Below, piece after piece: positions 1-7,647 of a DNA stretch of 23,385 bases. Every line of letters starts with the position of its first letter. Position 1 is the first letter of the stretch. The notes under the pieces are model-generated. The model was not told where the DNA came from. It made no database searches and saw only the letters and a program-made list of their open reading frames with translations. The position numbers and the translations under genes were made by a program. This DNA comes from JAWXVE01 sp044425575. Its GTDB lineage: Bacteria > Bacillota > Clostridia > Lachnospirales > Lachnospiraceae. The stretch spans positions 1-23,385 of the forward strand of contig JAWXVE010000032.1 in assembly GCA_044425575.1 (NCBI GenBank), in the 5' to 3' direction.

Positions 1-431
1 TTCTAGTGAAAACATCTAATCCAAGTAGTGGTGAGTTCCAGGATCAATTGGTAGATGGGAAGCCTTTGTATGAAATTGTTGGCAAGCAAGTAGCTAAATG
101 GGGAGAAGAGCACATGGGTGATTCTTATAGCTATATAGGAGCTGTAGTTGGAGCTACTTATCCAGAAATGGGAAAGGCATTGAGACAGATTATGCCAAAA
201 ACATTTATTCTTGTTCCAGGGTACGGAGCTCAGGGAGGAAAAGGAGCTGATTTAGTACATTTCTTTGACAAAGATGGGTTAGGAGCTATTATTAACTCTT
301 CTAGAGGGATTATTGCAGCATATCAGGCAAAAGGTTATGAATCATTTGGATCAGAAAACTTTGCCAAAGCATCGAGACAAGCAGTGCTTCATATGAGAGA
401 AGATATACAAGCAGCACTAAGTCACAAGTAG
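1..431 (+). CDS. pyrF: Orotidine 5'-phosphate decarboxylase, C-terminal part
   Basis: This is the end of OMP decarboxylase, which makes UMP from orotidine monophosphate in the last step of de novo pyrimidine synthesis. The reading frame is open from the window edge (first full codon at base 3), so the true start lies upstream; the GTG at base 6 is internal. About 142 residues remain of a protein that is normally near 300 in this class. TSNPSSGEFQD, GATYPEMG and ILVPGYGAQGGKGAD are typical of the longer type 2 OMP decarboxylases; the last of these is the phosphate-binding end of the TIM barrel. pyrE follows after 19 bases, so the two are probably co-transcribed. Identification is secure; only the N-terminus is missing. 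Confidence 0.95.
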   Translation, partial: LVKTSNPSSGEFQDQLVDGKPLYEIVGKQVAKWGEEHMGDSYSYIGAVVGATYPEMGKALRQIMPKTFILVPGYGAQGGKGADLVHFFDKDGLGAIINSSRGIIAAYQAKGYESFGSENFAKASRQAVLHMREDIQAALSHK

Positions 432-450
432 TAGAAAGGGATGAGCAGAA

Positions 451-1131
451 ATGGAACAGTATAAGCAAGAATTTATAGAATTTATGGTAGAGAGTAATGT
501 CTTGAAATTTGGAGAGTTTACATTAAAAAGTGGACGAAAATCACCTTTTTTCATGAATGCAGGAGCTTACGTTACGGGCAGTCAATTAAAGAAACTAGGA
601 GAATATTATGCCAAGGCAATTCATGATCAGTACGGAGATGATTTTGATGTGTTATTTGGGCCGGCGTACAAAGGAATTCCTCTTAGTGTAGCAACTACTA
701 TTGCATATAGCGAATTATATGGCAAGGAAATCAAGTATTGTGCCAATCGTAAAGAGGTGAAAGACCATGGTGATACGGGTATCTTATTGGGCTCTAAATT
801 ACAAGATGGTGATCGCGTAGTTATCATTGAAGATGTTACCACATCAGGGAAATCTATAGAAGAAACAGTGCCCATTTTAAGAGAACAAGGCAATGTTACT
901 ATTGTAGGACTTATGGTATCTCTAAATCGTATGGAAAAGGGAAAAGGCGAACAGAGTGCCCTAGACGAGATTAAGGAATTATATGGAATCTCTGCAAGTG
1001 CAATTGTTACCATGGAAGATGTGGTAGAGTGTCTATACCGGAAACCATATAAGGGAACTGTCATCATTGATGATGGATTAAAAGAAGCAATTGATGCATA
1101 CTATACACAATATGGATGTGCAGCACTTTAG
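451..1131 (+). CDS. pyrE: Orotate phosphoribosyltransferase
   Basis: Cytoplasmic enzyme joining orotate to PRPP to give OMP, the substrate of the pyrF product just upstream. The 226 residues are the normal full length. KFGEFTLKSGRKSPFFMN near the N-terminus is the orotate/PRPP-side segment, GPAYKGIPL is the flexible-loop region, and VVIIEDVTTSGKSIEE from about residue 123 is the PRPP-binding motif of type I phosphoribosyltransferases. The ATG follows an AAAGGGATG-like ribosome binding site at about 435-442. The gene appears to end the pyrimidine run, because the next genes are unrelated small membrane proteins. Nothing is broken or unusual. Confidence 0.97.
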   Translation: MEQYKQEFIEFMVESNVLKFGEFTLKSGRKSPFFMNAGAYVTGSQLKKLGEYYAKAIHDQYGDDFDVLFGPAYKGIPLSVATTIAYSELYGKEIKYCANRKEVKDHGDTGILLGSKLQDGDRVVIIEDVTTSGKSIEETVPILREQGNVTIVGLMVSLNRMEKGKGEQSALDEIKELYGISASAIVTMEDVVECLYRKPYKGTVIIDDGLKEAIDAYYTQYGCAAL

Positions 1132-1162
1132 AAGGATGTGAGAGAAAGTGAGGGGGATTAAT

Positions 1163-1315
1163 ATGGGAGAAGAACTATATAAATCAATGAAATCAGTAGG
1201 GGCACTGAATATTGCCTTAGGTGTAGTGGTGCTTATAGTTGGCATTGCAGCTGGAGTTATGATGTTAATTGGCGGTAGCAAGTTATTAACAACTAAATCA
1301 AAAATATTATTTTAA
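1163..1315 (+). CDS. Small one-helix membrane protein, 50 aa
   Basis: A short open frame beginning at ATG 1163, behind AGGGGG at 1151-1156 (6-base spacing). It encodes MGEELYKSMKSVGALNIALG followed by a strongly hydrophobic stretch (VVVLIVGIAAGVMMLIGG, residues about 21-38) and a short basic tail. The prediction is a single membrane-spanning segment. It sits 31 bases after pyrE and 12 bases before another small membrane protein, so it is probably translated from the same message. I do not recognise the family. Evidence that it is real: a good ribosome binding site, tight spacing and a sensible hydrophobic profile. No function can be given. Confidence 0.65.
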   Translation: MGEELYKSMKSVGALNIALGVVVLIVGIAAGVMMLIGGSKLLTTKSKILF

Positions 1316-1327
1316 TGGAAGTAAAGT

Positions 1328-1651
1328 ATGGCACAGAAAAACAATTATATTTTTACCAATAAAACCCACCCTAAGCAGGGGATTATGTCTATCGTATTAG
1401 GGATAATTGCAGGTGCTTCGATTATACTAGCGCTCTATCTAACTTTTTTAAGGAGAGAAGAAGCGCTTGTTTCCTATGCAGTTGCAGTGTTATTAGCAAT
1501 GATACAATCCTTAGTCGGTTTTATATTAGGCGTGTACGCAAAAAGTAAAAGTGACATATTTGTCATAACGCCCTATATTGGTATGTTGCTAAATGGTATT
1601 TGTTTAATAGGAATTGGAATTATTATATATGCAGGAGTGTATGGACTATGA
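1328..1651 (+). CDS. Small membrane protein, DUF6142-like
   Basis: A 107-residue protein with three predicted hydrophobic helices (about residues 19-40, 45-70 and 80-105) and a short polar start, MAQKNNYIFTNKTHPKQGI. The pattern 'YxFTxKxHPxxG-(I/M)-S' followed by repeated Gly-rich helices resembles the DUF6142 family common in Lachnospiraceae; this is from memory of the family and not from a search. The stop codon overlaps the next start (ATGA at 1648-1651), which suggests translational coupling to the aminopeptidase-like gene. The function is unknown. A membrane partner or anchor for the downstream protein is conceivable but only inferred from the coupling. Confidence 0.8.
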   Translation: MAQKNNYIFTNKTHPKQGIMSIVLGIIAGASIILALYLTFLRREEALVSYAVAVLLAMIQSLVGFILGVYAKSKSDIFVITPYIGMLLNGICLIGIGIIIYAGVYGL

Positions 1652-3708
1652 TAGAAGAGAGATATGAACTTGCAAAAGAGCGCATTCTAGAAATCACCCA
1701 AGAAGAACTTCTAGAGAAACATTGCAGACAATATTTTCAAAACGTGAGTCGCTTTATTATACAAGTCATTACATGGTATGATCAAGTGTGTGAACAGGGG
1801 CTTAAAAACTTATCTGACCAAACATTACGGCAGGTTAATAGAGCACTTTATGAAGATGTTTTGTCGGAAAATTACCACAGTAGTTACGGGAATCCAACTT
1901 ATGCCAGAGAACAATTAGGAGAAGAGTACGCAGGGGTGTTATCAGCACTTTACGTAGAATTACGAAGTATGATTACCAGTGCTTATGAATGTAATTTAGA
2001 AGATATTGTGATTCGTTTAGAATTATGGATTGAAGTATACTGTCTGTTCTACCAAAGCAAGGAAGAGGATGGTAGAATGCCGGAGATACAAGAGGTAATC
2101 AATATCTTTGCTTTATTCGTACAAGATTACGCTCAGGAACATTTTATACAAAAGGTGGCAGAACAATTTAATCCGACGAAGCAATTTGCTGTGCCTCTCA
2201 TTATGGAGCAAGATTTATCCACTCCTCGTTACTTATACATGCTTGGGGAATACATCACAGATGATGAGGTGAAATTATCCCAGTATTTATCAAGGTTACC
2301 AGAGGAAGATATTGTTAAGATGGCACATACATTTACCAATGGCTATAAAATGGGATTTATCATTGGTAAGAAAGATTTCAGTAAGAAAAAAGTAGTAAAT
2401 ATTCGTTATGTAGTGGGATTTGAACGTGTGATAAAGCAAGCCATTGAGAACTTTGCACAAATGGGGTTACAAGTTACCATGTCTCGAGCCAACAATTCAA
2501 TCTTTTCTCGAAAAGGAATGAATAAAGTAGGTTATTATGGAGCTATTGCTAATCGTCAATATGAATATGATCATAGAGAGGATGAGGCACTGATTCTTAC
2601 TAAGAAGTTGATGAATCGTAAGTTAGAAGCTCTCGCATATGCCTATGAGCAGGAGAAAAAGTGGGCAAAAGTACACGGGGGTCCAGCTTGCATGGAGGTG
2701 TTTGGGGAGGAACCTTTTGCACCAATGAATCATAAATTGGCACTGTCTTACTCTAAGTCACAACAACAGTTAGCAGTAGAATATCAGGGAAAATCCGCAC
2801 AAATTACCAATGAATATTGTAAGCCAGAAGAGAGAAGCTATACCATTATTGCTTTTCCAACGCCTCATATTGGACCACAATTTCATGAGATTTTCCAAAA
2901 GACCATAGAAATTAATACCTTAGATTATCATCATTATGAGAGAATGCAACAGATTATCATTGATACTCTGGATCAAGCCACACATGTGTGGGTGGAAGGT
3001 ATGAATGGAAATCATACCAAGTTACAGGTGAACCTGTGTGAATTAACGGATGGATCGAAGGAGACTAAGTTTGAAAATTGTGTTGCTGATGTCAATATAC
3101 CAGTAGGCGAGGTGTTTACATCTCCTAAATTACATGGAACTAATGGAAGGCTGCACGTAACTAGAGTGTATCTAAATGGATTAGAATATAGAGATTTAAG
3201 TTTAGACTTTCAAGATGGAATGATTGTAGATTACACATGCAGTAATTTTTCTGAGGACGAAGAGAATCGAAGCTATGTGCGTGAAACGGTTTTAGCAAGA
3301 CGAGATACACTGCCTATGGGTGAATTTGCCATTGGCACTAATACTACGGCTTATGCAGCTGCTAAAAAGTATGGATTAGAAGATAAACTGCCCATTTTAA
3401 TTGCTGAGAAAATGGGACCGCATTTTGCAATAGGTGACACCTGCTATTCCCATAGTGAGCATATTCCAGTATGTAATCCAAATGGAAAAGAAGTGGTGGC
3501 AAGAGAGAATGAATGCTCTAGATTAAGATTTGAGGAATCACGTAAACATGAGGCGTATTACTATCACCATTTGGACATTACCATACCTTACGATGAATTG
3601 CAGGTGTTGGTAGCAGTGAAAGAAGATGGGGAGGGAATCCCGATTATTCAAGAGGGTAGATTTGTGTTAGAGGGATTGGAATCGTTAAATGAACCTCTGA
3701 ATTGGTAA
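1648..3708 (+). CDS. M29-family aminopeptidase-like protein with long N-terminal extension
   Basis: A 686-residue protein. The C-terminal half resembles M29 metallo-aminopeptidases (AmpS/aminopeptidase T), which use a two-metal site to remove N-terminal residues from peptides in the cytoplasm. Visible candidate ligands are E488 in GEVFTSP, E587 and H592 in EKMGPHFAIGD, and H641 and D643 in HHLDITI. These follow the order Glu, Glu, His, His-x-Asp expected of the family. VYLNGLEYRDLSLDFQDG is the usual segment after the first Glu. Typical M29 enzymes are near 400 residues; here some 300 extra N-terminal residues precede the catalytic half, and I do not recognise a domain in them. The start at 1648 is chosen over an upstream ATG at 1600, which would overlap the previous gene by 52 bases and lacks a binding site; AGGAG at 1633-1637 serves 1648. 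Confidence 0.85.
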   Translation: MIEERYELAKERILEITQEELLEKHCRQYFQNVSRFIIQVITWYDQVCEQGLKNLSDQTLRQVNRALYEDVLSENYHSSYGNPTYAREQLGEEYAGVLSALYVELRSMITSAYECNLEDIVIRLELWIEVYCLFYQSKEEDGRMPEIQEVINIFALFVQDYAQEHFIQKVAEQFNPTKQFAVPLIMEQDLSTPRYLYMLGEYITDDEVKLSQYLSRLPEEDIVKMAHTFTNGYKMGFIIGKKDFSKKKVVNIRYVVGFERVIKQAIENFAQMGLQVTMSRANNSIFSRKGMNKVGYYGAIANRQYEYDHREDEALILTKKLMNRKLEALAYAYEQEKKWAKVHGGPACMEVFGEEPFAPMNHKLALSYSKSQQQLAVEYQGKSAQITNEYCKPEERSYTIIAFPTPHIGPQFHEIFQKTIEINTLDYHHYERMQQIIIDTLDQATHVWVEGMNGNHTKLQVNLCELTDGSKETKFENCVADVNIPVGEVFTSPKLHGTNGRLHVTRVYLNGLEYRDLSLDFQDGMIVDYTCSNFSEDEENRSYVRETVLARRDTLPMGEFAIGTNTTAYAAAKKYGLEDKLPILIAEKMGPHFAIGDTCYSHSEHIPVCNPNGKEVVARENECSRLRFEESRKHEAYYYHHLDITIPYDELQVLVAVKEDGEGIPIIQEGRFVLEGLESLNEPLNW

Positions 3709-3814
3709 AAAGGTGACTAGAATCTAAATTAGTAGTTGCGTGTCAATCATAAATTTAGTAAACTGTAAGTTGAAGTAAGATTAATTATATTAGTAAGAAA
3801 GAGAGAACACAAGA

Positions 3815-4318
3815 ATGATACAAGTTGGAATTGTTATGGGAAGCGACTCAGATATGAGTGTTATGAGTAAGACGGCAGATATTTTAGAAGAATTTGGAAT
3901 TACCTATGAAATGAAAATTATATCAGCACATAGAGAACCAGATGTATTCTATGAATACGCAACTTCGGCGGAAGAACGTGGATTTAAAGTAATCATTGCA
4001 GGAGCAGGAATGGCAGCTCATTTACCAGGTATGTGTGCAGCAATTTTTCCAATGCCAGTAATCGGTATCCCTATGCATACAACTTCACTTGGTGGTGTAG
4101 ATTCTTTGTATTCAATTGTGCAAATGCCAGCAGGAATTCCTGTGGCAACTGTTGCCATTAATGGTGGTGCCAATGCTGGAATTCTAGCAGCTAAGATTCT
4201 TGCAACTTCTGATGATGTTTTGCTAGGTAAGCTTAAGACATATTCTCAGTCTATGAAAGAAGCTGTACAAGCCAAAGATGCAAACTTACAAGAAGTAGGA
4301 TATAAGAATTATAAATAA
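3815..4318 (+). CDS. purE: N5-carboxyaminoimidazole ribonucleotide mutase
   Basis: Class I PurE, which moves the carboxyl group of N5-CAIR to give CAIR in purine synthesis. The 167 residues are the usual length. VGIVMGSDSD (residues 4-13) is the substrate-binding Gly-Ser-Asp-Ser-Asp loop, ISAHREPD carries the conserved H39-R40, and AGMAAHLPGM and IPMHTTSLGGVDSLYSIVQM are strongly conserved active-site segments. It is the first gene of a purE-purM-purN-purD cluster. The 106 bases before it contain no convincing promoter or riboswitch, and the binding site (AAGAAAGAGAG) is weak. PurK, which supplies the N5-CAIR in many bacteria, is not in the window. Confidence 0.97.
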   Translation: MIQVGIVMGSDSDMSVMSKTADILEEFGITYEMKIISAHREPDVFYEYATSAEERGFKVIIAGAGMAAHLPGMCAAIFPMPVIGIPMHTTSLGGVDSLYSIVQMPAGIPVATVAINGGANAGILAAKILATSDDVLLGKLKTYSQSMKEAVQAKDANLQEVGYKNYK

Positions 4319-4363
4319 GTAGGAGGTCTGTATTCAGACTGGAAGAAAGGGATTGTAGATCAT

Positions 4364-5389
4364 ATGGATTACAAAAGTGCAGGCGTAGATATAGAAGCTG
4401 GTTATCAGTCGGTAGAACTCATGAAGAAACATGTGAAAGAAACAATGAGAAGTGAAGTGTTAGGTGGATTAGGTGGCTTTTCAGGAGCATTTTCCCTAAC
4501 TGCCTTTCAACATATGGAAAAGCCCACGCTGGTATCAGGAACAGATGGAGTTGGTACGAAGCTTAAACTTGCATTCCTATTGGACAAGCATGATACTATT
4601 GGAATTGATTGTGTGGCCATGTGTGTAAATGATATTGCTTGTGCAGGAGGAGAGCCTTTGTTCTTCCTTGACTACATTGCATGTGGCAAGAATGTTCCAG
4701 AGAAAATAGCAACTATTGTTAGCGGAGTGGCCAATGGTTGTAAGCAGTCAAATGCAGCATTAATCGGTGGTGAAACAGCTGAAATGCCAGGGTTTTATCC
4801 AGAGGAAGAATACGATTTAGCTGGATTTGCAGTAGGAATTGTAGATGAGAAAGATTTAATTACCGGCAAAGAATTACAAGGAGATGACGTACTCATTGGT
4901 ATTACCTCTTCTGGTGTGCATAGTAATGGGTTTTCTCTCGTACGTAAAGTATTTGATATGACAGAAGAATCCCTGCGGACTTATTATGAGTCACTAGGTA
5001 GAACATTAGGTGAAGCATTATTAGAACCAACTAAGATTTATGTGAGTGCCTTACGTGCGGTGAAAGAAGCGGGTATTACCATTAAGGCATGTAGTCATAT
5101 TACAGGTGGCGGTTTTTATGAGAATATTCCGAGAATGTTACCTAAAGGTATGAGAGCGATTGTATCATTAGATAGTTATGAAGTACCTGCTATTTTCAAA
5201 TTATTACAGGAAACAGGTGAGATAAACGACCATATGATGTATAATACGTATAATATGGGAATTGGAATGGTAGTTGCAGTACATCCAGACGATGTGGAGG
5301 CTACTATGGAAGCTATTACACAGGCAGGAGAAACGCCATATAGAATTGGACATATTGAATGTGGTGAAACAGGAGTAATTCTATGCTAA
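4364..5389 (+). CDS. purM: Phosphoribosylformylglycinamidine cyclo-ligase (AIR synthetase)
   Basis: ATP-dependent ring closure of FGAM to AIR, the fifth step of purine synthesis. The 341 residues are full length for PurM. DYKSAGVDIEAGYQSVELMK at the start, SGTDGVGTK (residues 58-66), CVNDIACAGGEPLFFLDYIA and IGGETAEMPGFY are diagnostic of the PurM/PurL ATP-binding superfamily, with SSGVHSNGFSLVRKVF and HITGGGFYENIPRML in the C-terminal half. It lies 45 bases after purE, and its last seven bases (ATGCTAA, 5383-5389) overlap the purN start, so the two are coupled. No missing residues were noted. Confidence 0.97.
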   Translation: MDYKSAGVDIEAGYQSVELMKKHVKETMRSEVLGGLGGFSGAFSLTAFQHMEKPTLVSGTDGVGTKLKLAFLLDKHDTIGIDCVAMCVNDIACAGGEPLFFLDYIACGKNVPEKIATIVSGVANGCKQSNAALIGGETAEMPGFYPEEEYDLAGFAVGIVDEKDLITGKELQGDDVLIGITSSGVHSNGFSLVRKVFDMTEESLRTYYESLGRTLGEALLEPTKIYVSALRAVKEAGITIKACSHITGGGFYENIPRMLPKGMRAIVSLDSYEVPAIFKLLQETGEINDHMMYNTYNMGIGMVVAVHPDDVEATMEAITQAGETPYRIGHIECGETGVILC

Positions 5390-5982
5390 GAATTGCAGTA
5401 TGTGTGTCAGGTGGGGGTACGAATTTACAGGCAATTATAGATGCAATTTCAGCAGGCACGTTACAAGAGGTGGAGATTGTAGGGGTAATTAGTAATAATG
5501 CCAATGCTTATGCGTTAGAACGTGCTAAGACACATGAGATTCCTTCGTATTGCATTGCACCTAAGACATTTGAAACAAGACGTGAATTCGAACACGCATT
5601 TTTAGAACAATTAATCATGATTCAGCCAGATTTAATCGTATTGGCTGGGTTTTTAGTTAATATTGCACCAGAAGTAGTACAAGCATTTCCAGACAGGATT
5701 ATTAATATTCATCCTTCTTTGATACCAGCTTTTTGTGGACAAGGATATTATGGCTTAAAAGTTCACGAAGGTGTTTTGGAGCGAGGAGTGCAAGTAACAG
5801 GAGCTACGGTGCATTATGTGGATGAGGGTATTGACACAGGACGTATTTTAATACAAAAGGCAGTTTGCGTACAATGTAGTGATACTCCCAAAGAGCTACA
5901 AGAAAGAGTAATGAAAGAAGCAGAGTGGATTATTTTACCACAAGCGATTGCACAAATTGCACAGAATTATTCTGAGGAATAG
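5383..5982 (+). CDS. purN: Phosphoribosylglycinamide formyltransferase
   Basis: Folate-dependent GAR transformylase, which transfers a formyl group from 10-formyl-THF to GAR. The 199 residues are full length. RIAVCVSGGGTNLQAIIDAI is the N-terminal phosphate-binding segment, DLIVLAGFL and INIHPSLIPAF (catalytic Asn108 and His110) form the active site, and VTGATVHYVDEGIDTGRIL provides the conserved Asp. The start overlaps the end of purM by seven bases, with GGAG at about 5371 as binding site. Next is purD, 25 bases away, which makes the GAR that this enzyme uses. Confidence 0.96.
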   Translation: MLRIAVCVSGGGTNLQAIIDAISAGTLQEVEIVGVISNNANAYALERAKTHEIPSYCIAPKTFETRREFEHAFLEQLIMIQPDLIVLAGFLVNIAPEVVQAFPDRIINIHPSLIPAFCGQGYYGLKVHEGVLERGVQVTGATVHYVDEGIDTGRILIQKAVCVQCSDTPKELQERVMKEAEWIILPQAIAQIAQNYSEE

Positions 5983-6007
5983 CTAGTTAGAAAGGGATGA
6001 ACATAGA

Positions 6008-7285
6008 ATGAAAGTACTTATTATTGGAAGCGGCGGACGCGAACATGCAATCGCTACTAGTGTAGCGAAGAATCCAGATGTAACGCAAATCTATTGTGCA
6101 CCGGGGAATGCAGGAATTCAAGAAATTGCAGAATGTGTGCCAATTGGTGCAATGGATTTTACTTCATTAGTTTCTTTTGCAGTAGAGAATCAAGTTGATT
6201 TTACCATTGTTGGTATGGATGACCCATTAGTTGGTGGTTTGGTAGATGAATTTGAACAAGCAGGATTGGCGGTATTTGGGCCAAGAAAAAATGCTGCTAT
6301 TTTAGAAGGAAGTAAAGCTTTTTCCAAAGATTTAATGAAAAAATATGGAATTCCAACAGCGGGATATGAGAATTTTACTGATCATAAGAAGGCAGTTGCT
6401 TACTTAGAATCTGCAAAGTATCCCATTGTGCTAAAGGCGGATGGACTGGCTTTAGGGAAGGGTGTATTAATCTGTAATACATTAGAAGAAGCCAAAGATG
6501 GTGTGTCTGCAATTATGTTAGACAAGCAGTTTGGTGATGCAGGAAATACATTAGTGGTAGAAGAATTTATGACAGGGCGAGAGGTGTCAGTACTTGCTTT
6601 TGTAGATGGAAAGACTATTAAAACCATGACTTCTGCTCAAGACCATAAGAGAGCCAAGGATGGGGACCAAGGACTAAATACAGGTGGAATGGGTACATTC
6701 TCGCCGAGTCCTTTCTATACACCAGAAGTTGATGACTTCTGTAATCGTTATGTTTACCAAGCTACCGTGGATGCTATGGCGGCAGAAGGGAGAGCTTTTC
6801 AAGGGATTATATTCTTTGGTCTTATGCTAACTGAGGATGGACCCAAGGTACTAGAATATAATGCTCGATTCGGAGACCCCGAGGCACAAGTAGTATTGCC
6901 CCGCATGAAAAATGATATTATGGAAGTGATGAAGGCTTGTGTGAGTGGTACATTGGATGAGATTACTTTAGAATTTGAAGATAATGCCGCAGTTTGCGTA
7001 GTTCTTGCTTCTAATGGATACCCACTTTCTTATGAAACTGGTTATGTGATTCAAGGGTTAGAAGCATTTGAAAGTAGAGATGATTACTATGTATTTCATG
7101 CAGGTACCAAGAGGGCGGAACAAGGAATTGTAACAAATGGTGGACGAGTGTTAGGCGTTACAGCTACAGGGGCTACGCTTCAAGAAGCGAGAGAAAAAGC
7201 ATACGAAGCAACGGATTGGATTACATTCGAGAACAAGTATAGGAGGAATGACATTGGAAAAGCTATCGATCAAATCGGACATTGA
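6008..7285 (+). CDS. purD: Phosphoribosylamine-glycine ligase (GAR synthetase)
   Basis: ATP-grasp enzyme joining phosphoribosylamine and glycine to GAR. The 425 residues are full length. KVLIIGSGGREHAIATSVAK opens the N-domain, FGPRKNAAILEGSKAFSKDL leads into the ATP-grasp fold, YPIVLKADGLALGKGV carries the ATP-binding Lys, AQDHKRAKDGDQGLNTGGMG is the family signature, and LEYNARFGDPEAQ holds the metal ligands. AAAGGGATG before the start is the ribosome binding site. The end overlaps the next gene, so purD and the zinc-ribbon protein are probably on one message. purF, purL, purC and purH are not in the window. Confidence 0.97.
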   Translation: MKVLIIGSGGREHAIATSVAKNPDVTQIYCAPGNAGIQEIAECVPIGAMDFTSLVSFAVENQVDFTIVGMDDPLVGGLVDEFEQAGLAVFGPRKNAAILEGSKAFSKDLMKKYGIPTAGYENFTDHKKAVAYLESAKYPIVLKADGLALGKGVLICNTLEEAKDGVSAIMLDKQFGDAGNTLVVEEFMTGREVSVLAFVDGKTIKTMTSAQDHKRAKDGDQGLNTGGMGTFSPSPFYTPEVDDFCNRYVYQATVDAMAAEGRAFQGIIFFGLMLTEDGPKVLEYNARFGDPEAQVVLPRMKNDIMEVMKACVSGTLDEITLEFEDNAAVCVVLASNGYPLSYETGYVIQGLEAFESRDDYYVFHAGTKRAEQGIVTNGGRVLGVTATGATLQEAREKAYEATDWITFENKYRRNDIGKAIDQIGH

Positions 7286-7604
7286 TTATCACAAACCTAT
7301 GGAGTGCCCTATATGTGGGGGGATTATGGAGTTCAAGGGTGTTGGCGAGTATAAGTGCCAAGACTGTAGAAAGGTAGAGTACGATGATTATGGAAAAGTA
7401 CGCTGCTATATCGAAGAACATCCGGGAGCCAATGCAGCACAGATTGAAGCGGCGACTGGTGTAATTCAGAAAAATATCAGACAATTGTTAAGGGAAGCGA
7501 GAATTGAGATTGCCAACGGTTCGTCTACCTTTTTACGATGTGAGAAATGTGGGACACCAATTCGTTCTGGTATTTTGTGTGGAAAATGCGAAAGAGAAGC
7601 ATAA
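7254..7604 (+). CDS. Small zinc-ribbon/HTH-like protein, resembling YvyF of flagellar operons
   Basis: About 116 residues with two C-x2-C...C-x2-C zinc ribbons, CPICGG...CQDC near the N-terminus and CEKCGTPI...CGKC at the end. Between them is a helical segment, VRCYIEEHPGANAAQIEAAT then QKNIRQLLREARIEI, which looks like a small winged-helix domain. The order resembles the YvyF-type 'flagellar operon protein' family, but no flagellar genes are nearby, so I keep the name descriptive. Start choice: AGGAGG at 7241-7246 is only one base from ATG 7248 but seven bases from the in-frame TTG at 7254, so TTG is the likelier initiator. The gene starts inside purD. It could be a regulator or a protein-binding adaptor. 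Confidence 0.8.
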   Translation: MEKLSIKSDIDYHKPMECPICGGIMEFKGVGEYKCQDCRKVEYDDYGKVRCYIEEHPGANAAQIEAATGVIQKNIRQLLREARIEIANGSSTFLRCEKCGTPIRSGILCGKCEREA

Positions 7605-7647
7605 TAAGAAGTAGAAACCTAATAAGAAACAGAAGAGGAAGGTACAC

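Noticed and set aside
1600..1647. Upstream in-frame ATG for the M29-like gene
   Set aside because: It would overlap the preceding gene by 52 bases and has no ribosome binding site; ATG 1648 has AGGAG and a coupled stop/start.
3709..3814. Promoter or purine riboswitch before purE
   Set aside because: The best pair (TTGCGT, 17 bases, TAAACT) matches consensus at only 7 of 12 positions, and no purine-aptamer-like three-stem pattern is visible.
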